Positions 42,437 through 47,586 of a DNA stretch of 47,586 bases are shown in pieces (the stretch's first letter is position 1; every line of letters starts with the position of its first letter). The stretch is taken from assembly GCA_036555325.1 (NCBI GenBank), contig DATBLQ010000078.1, positions 1 through 47,586 on the forward strand, given 5' to 3'. A model generated the notes under the pieces. That model ran no database searches and had not been told where the DNA came from. It was given only the letters and a program-made list of their open reading frames with translations. This DNA is from DATBLQ01 sp036555325. Lineage in GTDB: Bacteria > Pseudomonadota > Alphaproteobacteria > Rhizobiales > Aestuariivirgaceae. The position numbers and the translations under genes are program-made.

Positions 42437-44074
42437 TCAAAACTTCCTTCGAATTTCAGTGCGGATGCCGAAGTTATCCTCCTCACCTTCGAGGATCTGA
42501 TAGGTAGCATCGGCGCGAAAGAGCCAAGCTCGGTCGATCGGGATTTGATAGCGGACACCGAAGCCGTACTGCGCGTCCTCAGCACCGATGTCGTCATCGT
42601 TGAAAGGCTGCACCGTGGCCACCTCGAAGACGAGCTGCTGATCCAGATCGAAAAGATACTGCAAGCCAATCGCGCCGCCCCAGGCGTTGGAGCCGGTGTC
42701 GTCGAGTTTCGGATAGCCGGTCAAGGCATCGGTCTCGAAGTTGATGCCGACGTTCTTCAATATGCCGGCGTTAAAGCCATCGACAAGGGGTTGAGGGTTA
42801 CCGAAGCCGATGAAGAAGTTGGCGTAGGGGAGCAGCGTGCTCGGTAAGCCTGTGATCAGGCTGTTCTCCGAAATGATCGCAACGCCGTCGCTCTCGCCTT
42901 CGGGGTCTTCCCCGAAGTTTACGAACACGCGCGTCGAGTTAGACAGGGTGTTGTAGTAGCGCCTTGTGTAAGCGGCGGTCAGGAAGTGCGTTAGAAGGCC
43001 GTCCTGCTCATCGCGGCCCTGTATCAGACCGTAGCCTGCTTCGACATAGCCGTTGAAGGCATCGATGAAAGCAGTGACACCATAAAGATTGGCGACGTTG
43101 TTGTCGTCCGCATCCGTTCCGATGATGCCGTCATTGTCGACATTGTCGAATGCGGCGAAGAAGGTGATGTCGAAGTTGGAAAGCTGGAGCGCCGCGGAGT
43201 TCTTCGCAGGGAGAGTTACCGCAGCGCCGAGGATCGCATCATTTGCCCAGATGCCATTCTGCAGGAACAGCGGGAAGAGACCGATAGCGAAGGGTAGGTC
43301 AAAACTGGCTTCCTCACCGGAGAAACCGGAATAGAGGGAGCCGAAGTCACCTTCGAGAAACAGCGTCTGCGGTTCGGGATCAAACTCATCGTTGAACGTC
43401 CCGTCGGCGTCGTCGCCTGCGAACTCGAAACGAGTGAATTTATTGTTCTTCTGAAGCGGCGTGAAGAAGGCGTGCATGCGTTCGGTTGCGGAGATCTTGA
43501 AGTCGACGTCGACGTTCAACCGAGTCGCGATCTGCGCAATATCCTTGCCGTTGTTGTTGTTGTAGGCGACCGCTGTCCGCCAGTCGCCGTAGATGGCAAG
43601 GCCTGGCAGCAGCGGATTCTTTTTACCCAATAGGGTACTGCTCTCGTCGTATATGCCAGACGTGTATTGCTGACGGCCTAATTCGACCGGCGGGCGCGGC
43701 GGTTCGACCGCGCGTTTGGCGCCGTAGATGTCGACCTGCATCTTGGCATCGTAGTGGGCTTCGTACTGCGGATCGGATCTGAAAAGGTCTTCCTTATCTT
43801 TAGCGTTGCTGCGGTTGCGTCCCACGGGGTCTGTTGTGCGGTCGACGGCCTTCCCTTTCCCGTGTGCGTCTACGTTATCTGCATCCGCTCGATTGTTGCT
43901 GGGACTAACTTTGGATGCGGCGGGCCATACTTGGATCAACTTGTCTTCCTTTTGGGCCGCGGTGGCTCCGCTCTTCGCAGGTTCCGCCCTGGTGTCGGAA
44001 AACACGAGGCAACCACAGGCAGCTAGGGTCATGGCGGCGGTCGTTGTCGTGGCACGGTATTTGCCGATACCCAA
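42437..44074 (-). CDS. Outer-membrane beta-barrel protein (porin-like) linked to multiheme cytochrome
   Basis: 545 residues. The leader ends in a lipobox-like TLAACG, so it may be a lipoprotein or be cut by signal peptidase I at DTRA. A Lys/Asp-rich linker of about 100 residues precedes a long run of amphipathic strands rich in Asn, Asp and aromatic residues, for example LPGLAIYGDWRTAVAYNNNN, TERMHAFFTPLQKNNKFTRF and GIRTEIRRKF with the terminal Phe typical of barrels. About 16 or more strands are likely. MtrB/PioB-type barrels hold multiheme cytochromes in the outer membrane; the CxxC near their start is not seen, so this is at most a distant analogue. It follows the cytochrome gene by 25 bp. 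Confidence 0.75.
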   Translation of the reverse strand: MGIGKYRATTTTAAMTLAACGCLVFSDTRAEPAKSGATAAQKEDKLIQVWPAASKVSPSNNRADADNVDAHGKGKAVDRTTDPVGRNRSNAKDKEDLFRSDPQYEAHYDAKMQVDIYGAKRAVEPPRPPVELGRQQYTSGIYDESSTLLGKKNPLLPGLAIYGDWRTAVAYNNNNGKDIAQIATRLNVDVDFKISATERMHAFFTPLQKNNKFTRFEFAGDDADGTFNDEFDPEPQTLFLEGDFGSLYSGFSGEEASFDLPFAIGLFPLFLQNGIWANDAILGAAVTLPAKNSAALQLSNFDITFFAAFDNVDNDGIIGTDADDNNVANLYGVTAFIDAFNGYVEAGYGLIQGRDEQDGLLTHFLTAAYTRRYYNTLSNSTRVFVNFGEDPEGESDGVAIISENSLITGLPSTLLPYANFFIGFGNPQPLVDGFNAGILKNVGINFETDALTGYPKLDDTGSNAWGGAIGLQYLFDLDQQLVFEVATVQPFNDDDIGAEDAQYGFGVRYQIPIDRAWLFRADATYQILEGEEDNFGIRTEIRRKF

Positions 44075-44099
44075 TGCGAAACCCCTCAGCTTTTCGACA

Positions 44100-45911
44100 C
44101 TAGTCCTTCACTTCGAGCTCCACCGCGAAGGCGTGGAAGTTCATGATCCGCTCATTCATGCTCTGCTCCATTTCTTTGGTGGAGCCGACGAAGCGCATGA
44201 AGTAAATCGGCTCGGCGCGACTTCGCATACGGAAGGCAAGACGGTACTTGCCGGGCTTCTTGATCAGTTTGCCTGGCACCTTATACCTGGCCACCTTCTC
44301 GCCCAGCGGCGGAAGCGAGTGGTTCTCCATGCGCACCAGCGGCGGATGGTTGAGAACGGTGGTCGGGACTCCCGGCGGACGCAGATGCGGCAGCGGATCG
44401 ATGTCGAAGTTCACCGGCAGGTACATCTCACGGTCGGTGCCCTTGACGTTGGTCGTCAGGAACTTGGTCTGGAAGTGCACCAGTTGCTGATCCTTTTTGA
44501 TGTGGCCCGCCGCAACATCCAGGCTGTGCAGATCTGCCACATCACCTTGCTTGTCGATGTACCCCGATTCCCAGAGGTTCTTGCCATCGGGATCGATGAG
44601 GGCGACGTTCACCCAGAGCTGCGGTTGTGCACCAAGTGAGCCGGACGGCAGGTTGTGCCCCGTATTGGTGTTCTTGATCTTGTAAGAGAACGCTAGATCC
44701 CTGCCGACCTTTGGGTCGCCCTCGATGTTGGGGCCGTCGACGTAGCTGCTGTTTTCCAGGACCTGCTGCCTGATCTTGTCACGCTCATCGAGCTTGGCGA
44801 GATTCTCATCGATGATCAGCCGGGCCTCTTCGCGGTCGAGCGGATCGGCCCAGCGCTTGGGAAATTTGACCTTGATCTTGCCATCTGCGACCTGGTCCTC
44901 GAACTCAGTCGTGCCCCAACCAGCGCGCCAGTCGAACTGCAGCCAATCCTTCATACTAATAGCCTGGGCCTTCGTGTTATGGGGGAAGGTGCCCGGGTGG
45001 GCGATTGAATAGCCCGGACCGATGAAGCTGTGGTTGGCATGCTTGCGTCCCGGGTTGATCTCCTTGCCGCCTACCACGGCGGAGGGTGCGCTCGCATAAC
45101 CCTTGGGTTTTCCAGGGACCTTGCCCATGTGGCAGTTCTGGCAGGTGACGCCTGCCTTGCGCGCCGGACTGTCACGATACTGATCCCAGACTATCTCCAG
45201 CTTGATTCCCAAGTTCACGGCAACCTGGTGGCAGCTGACACAGAACTCCGATTTGGTGATCTGGTCGTTTGTGATCATCCCCTTGTGGATATCGTTGCCG
45301 CGCCCATCCGTACTGGTTTTGACAGAGTAGGTCTCCTGGTCGGCGAGGACGTCCTTGATCACGCTCTTTTCGCCGCTGCCGTAGACCGGCTCGTAAATCT
45401 TCCCCGGTTCGACCCGACGCTCGCCGTTGACCCTGCCATACTGCTCCTTGACCCGGTGGCAGGTGATACAGGTCACGCCCTCGCGCGAGATCTGGCTGCG
45501 AGCCCAGAGCGCTTTTTGGCGAGCCTCGCCGAGTTGGGTGCCGACCTGCTGGTGGCAGCGCACGCAGAAGGTGCCGACCGTGCCTTGGGTCAGATCTTGG
45601 AACTTCTGCTCGAACTTGTGAAACATAGGCGAAATCGATGCATAAGCATGCTGCGACGAAGACCACTCTACGTAGATCTGATTGTGGCACTCACCGCACT
45701 TCGCAGCCGTGGGATAAAGGGAGAGGGTCTCCTCGTCGACCGCAGCAACGGAAGTTTTCTTGCCTTCCGAGGCTTTTGCTGCTGCGCCGAGCACAGAAAT
45801 CTTTCCATTGCCGTCCGCTTCCGCAGACAGGTTTTGCTCGCTTGCTCCGTTTATCAGCAAAGCACCCAGGAAAGCGCACGAAAGCAACGAAATGCCGGAT
45901 AATCGTATCAT
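44100..45911 (-). CDS. Pentaheme c-type cytochrome
   Basis: 603 residues with a signal peptide (LSGISLLSCAFLGALLINGA). Five CxxCH haem sites: CGECH (72), CVRCH (116), CITCH (148), CVSCH (224) and CQNCH (257), with extra His such as SSSQHAY, RKHANHSF and AHPGTFPHN as likely distal ligands. The haem part resembles the cytochrome c554/c-family. From about 370 the chain is beta-rich (NTGHNLPSGSLGAQPQLWVN, then GKYRLAFRMRSRAEPIYFM), as in multiheme cytochromes with an Ig-like C-terminal domain. It is first in an operon with a barrel protein and a CcmI-like protein. Periplasmic or cell-surface electron carrier; the redox partner is unknown. Confidence 0.88.
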   Translation of the reverse strand: MIRLSGISLLSCAFLGALLINGASEQNLSAEADGNGKISVLGAAAKASEGKKTSVAAVDEETLSLYPTAAKCGECHNQIYVEWSSSQHAYASISPMFHKFEQKFQDLTQGTVGTFCVRCHQQVGTQLGEARQKALWARSQISREGVTCITCHRVKEQYGRVNGERRVEPGKIYEPVYGSGEKSVIKDVLADQETYSVKTSTDGRGNDIHKGMITNDQITKSEFCVSCHQVAVNLGIKLEIVWDQYRDSPARKAGVTCQNCHMGKVPGKPKGYASAPSAVVGGKEINPGRKHANHSFIGPGYSIAHPGTFPHNTKAQAISMKDWLQFDWRAGWGTTEFEDQVADGKIKVKFPKRWADPLDREEARLIIDENLAKLDERDKIRQQVLENSSYVDGPNIEGDPKVGRDLAFSYKIKNTNTGHNLPSGSLGAQPQLWVNVALIDPDGKNLWESGYIDKQGDVADLHSLDVAAGHIKKDQQLVHFQTKFLTTNVKGTDREMYLPVNFDIDPLPHLRPPGVPTTVLNHPPLVRMENHSLPPLGEKVARYKVPGKLIKKPGKYRLAFRMRSRAEPIYFMRFVGSTKEMEQSMNERIMNFHAFAVELEVKD

Positions 45912-46311
45912 CGGCCCCCCTACTAACCTTCAGAGCGGCCGCCCCAATTTGCATCGCGAAAACGGCCCTCGACCGCTTTTCGAGATGGATGACAAAACTA
46001 TTGAGGCGAAAAAGGGCCATCATGTGTCCGCCTCTTAGCAAAACAGTGACAGAGACGATTTCTCACTGGCCACAGGAATTGGCTCGCAATCGGATGGAAA
46101 GATATTCGCAACAGAAATCAGAAATTGAAAAAGCAACACACTAGGATTTTGCGGAGACAAGAAAATTTCTCTGAATTTTTGTCGCATAATCACTTGTGGA
46201 GGCAGTGCGACCACTCTCTCGCCAGATTGTTTCACCCTTTTTGCCTGATTGTCGTCGTAAAATGCACGATGTTGGGGATCGATCCTTGCGAGGGCTTTCC
46301 AGAAACGGGCA
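45912..46311. promoter_or_regulatory. Divergent intergenic region of the cytochrome/oxidoreductase locus
   Basis: About 400 bp without a supported gene; it should hold both promoters. Two symmetric elements are visible: AAAATT-TCTCTG-AATTTT at 46162-46179 and GTCGCA...TGCGAC at 46181-46186 and 46206-46211 with a 19-bp gap, both about 100 bp before the oxidoreductase start. They may be operator sites for shared control of both directions. A weak CTCGA/TCGAG dyad is at 45966-45982. Confidence 0.35.
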
Positions 46312-47436
46312 ATGGCAAGAAGTCACCGGATAACAGTCGATGGCCATAGCTTTATGGCCCTCCACGGCCAGCTGCTGCTAGACGCCGCTTTGAGCAACGG
46401 CATCGAGCTGCCCCACGATTGCCGAGCCGGTCATTGCGGCACCTGCTGCGTGCGGCTGGTATCCGGCGAAGTTCGGGGCGGCGAAGGCACCGAGCGGGGT
46501 ATCGTTCATGCCTGTCAGTGCCGGATCGTCAACGATGCGGATATCGAGTCGCACAAGCTGCCTGCCGTTCGTACGGTTGAAGGCGAGTTGATCTCACTGC
46601 TTCCCCTGTCGCCTGAGGTGATGGAAGTCCGCATCAGGACGGACACTGCCCTGCCCTATCTTCCGGGCCAATATGTGCAGGTCCGCTTCAGTGGCTATCC
46701 AAGCCGCCCCTTCAGCTTTACTCTTCCCTTGCGCACCTTGCACCGCAATCCGAATGGCCGCTGGGTCTGGTTCCATGTCCGACGCATGAAGAACGGCCGT
46801 GTCACCTCATCGCTCGGAAGCCGAATCAAGACGGGCCATCGGGTGAAACTGACGGGACCATATGGCTCGGCGTATTTCCGGGCCAATATGAACAACACTC
46901 TGATTCTCGTCGCCACGAGCACTGGCTTTGCGCCGATCTGGTCGATCGCCGTCGCTGCGCTCCGCGAGAACCCGGCGCGCAAGTTGATGATCATCGCCGG
47001 CGGCCGAACCATCGAGTCGCTCTATATGGGCCCGGCGCTGGCGCGGCTGTCCCACTTTCCCAATGTCCTCGTCGTGGCTTGCTGCAGCACGCCGCAGAGC
47101 TTGGCTACGGCGGTGAAGCCGGGCCGGCCGACCGACTATCTGCCGCCTCTGTTGCCGACCGATGTGCTTTACGCCTGCGGCGCGCCGAGTATGGTCGATT
47201 CGGTCAAGTCGATCGCGGCGCATATCGGCGCGGCCTGCTATGCCGATCCCTTCCTGCCGAGCACCGACCATACGGTCGAGGGAGGCATTCTGTCCCGCGC
47301 GATGGGGTGGCTCGCTGTGCCCACCAGCCGGCAGATCAATCAGCTCGCTCTCGATCGCCGGCGCGAACCGCCGCTGCAAGCGTACACGATCGCTGAAGCA
47401 AGGGTGAGACGTCATTATCGTCCTCAGAGCGCATAG
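46312..47436 (+). CDS. [2Fe-2S] ferredoxin-flavin reductase
   Basis: 374 residues. The N-terminal plant-type ferredoxin has ELPHDCRAGHCGTCCVRLVS (C37, C42, C45) and the fourth Cys in HACQC (C68 or C70); the gap to the fourth Cys is shorter than the usual 29 or so. An FAD-binding barrel follows (LPYLPGQYVQVRF, SRPFSFTLPLR) and an NAD domain (TLILVATSTGFAPIWSIA, LYACGAPSMVDSV). The order matches reductase components of ring-hydroxylating and phenol-type oxygenases. A 50-residue basic tail is unusual. No oxygenase gene is in view; the next gene is a c-type cytochrome, overlapping by short spacing. Start at ATG 46312 has only a weak GGGC before it. Confidence 0.88.
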   Translation: MARSHRITVDGHSFMALHGQLLLDAALSNGIELPHDCRAGHCGTCCVRLVSGEVRGGEGTERGIVHACQCRIVNDADIESHKLPAVRTVEGELISLLPLSPEVMEVRIRTDTALPYLPGQYVQVRFSGYPSRPFSFTLPLRTLHRNPNGRWVWFHVRRMKNGRVTSSLGSRIKTGHRVKLTGPYGSAYFRANMNNTLILVATSTGFAPIWSIAVAALRENPARKLMIIAGGRTIESLYMGPALARLSHFPNVLVVACCSTPQSLATAVKPGRPTDYLPPLLPTDVLYACGAPSMVDSVKSIAAHIGAACYADPFLPSTDHTVEGGILSRAMGWLAVPTSRQINQLALDRRREPPLQAYTIAEARVRRHYRPQSA

Positions 47437-47476
47437 CCTTTGGTCGATCGGGTTCGCGGGCCGTCTCCGGTCTTCC

Positions 47477-47586
47477 GTGCTTTTTCTCTGCGGCTTGGTG
47501 ATGATCCTCGGCTTTGCCGCCGAGGGCGCAGTTGCGACCGATGCGGCTAAGACCGTCGGTCCGAATGCCTGTGCTGAATGTCACAA
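47477..47586 (+). CDS. c-type cytochrome, start only (3' end outside window)
   Basis: After the oxidoreductase stop a frame opens and runs off the window. It encodes a signal peptide-like VLFLCGLVMILGFAAEGAVA, then AAKTVGPNACAECHK, the first CxxCH haem site. The start is uncertain: GTG at 47477 or ATG at 47501; the frame is open from 47415. The NACAEC form and the distance to the leader resemble the first haem of multiheme cytochromes such as the pentaheme one across the divergent promoter, so a second multiheme cytochrome is likely. Confidence 0.7.
   Translation, partial: MLFLCGLVMILGFAAEGAVATDAAKTVGPNACAECH

Noticed and set aside
45966..45982. CTCGA/TCGAG dyad upstream of the pentaheme cytochrome gene
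   Set aside because: A five-base stem with a seven-base loop is expected by chance in sequence of this length; not called as a separate site.

Overview
This window looks like chromosomal DNA of an alphaproteobacterium, most likely of the order Hyphomicrobiales (Rhizobiales). The basis is the gene families: class III nucleotide cyclase proteins with TolB-like and TPR regions, an ArsR-methyltransferase next to metF, a TerB-DnaJ protein coupled to an AmiD-type amidase, a glutathione-dependent formaldehyde dehydrogenase, and an alphaproteobacterial-type RNase P RNA. No rRNA, tRNA, CRISPR array or intact insertion sequence was recognised. All calls come from reading the sequence; no database search was run.

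Layout. 1-5000: the end of a TPR-sulfotransferase gene runs into the 3' end of rnpB (minus strand). Behind rnpB lies a tight minus-strand operon: small membrane protein, TerB-DnaJ co-chaperone, peptidoglycan amidase, YtcJ-like amidohydrolase. 5000-16000 is mostly housekeeping metabolism: a fused 5-oxoprolinase, a glutathione transferase, the ArsR-methyltransferase/metF operon, two tandem orphan MlaC-like proteins, EttA, and S-(hydroxymethyl)glutathione dehydrogenase. 16000-24300 is a mixed accessory region with a Tat-exported intradiol dioxygenase, a lectin-domain remnant facing a polysaccharide lyase, carbonic anhydrase, a hydroxyacid dehydrogenase, small exported proteins and an EamA transporter.

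24300-35000 is rich in class III cyclase genes: two full-length cyclase-TolB-TPR proteins, one alpha/beta hydrolase-cyclase fusion and one truncated N-terminal copy. Among them lie an orphan Tat-exported substrate-binding protein, an MscS channel and broken small genes. 35000-40100 holds a YxFxxD-motif secreted protein, a TerC-family protein, a membrane dipeptidase, and a Gfo/Idh/MocA plus sugar-isomerase pair. 40100-41000 is a scar: an AlpA-like regulator, then an HTH protein whose 3' end has been replaced in frame by a piece of a cyclase gene, then another gene tail.

41000-47586 is the most interesting block. A compact three-gene minus-strand operon encodes a pentaheme c-type cytochrome, a large outer-membrane beta-barrel, and a CcmI/CycH-like TPR protein with an extra exported N-terminal domain. 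Divergent from it are a [2Fe-2S]/flavin oxidoreductase and the start of another c-type cytochrome cut by the window edge. Together they suggest an envelope electron-transfer module, possibly a porin-cytochrome conduit that carries its own maturation helper. That role is inferred from gene order and domain types and has not been shown.
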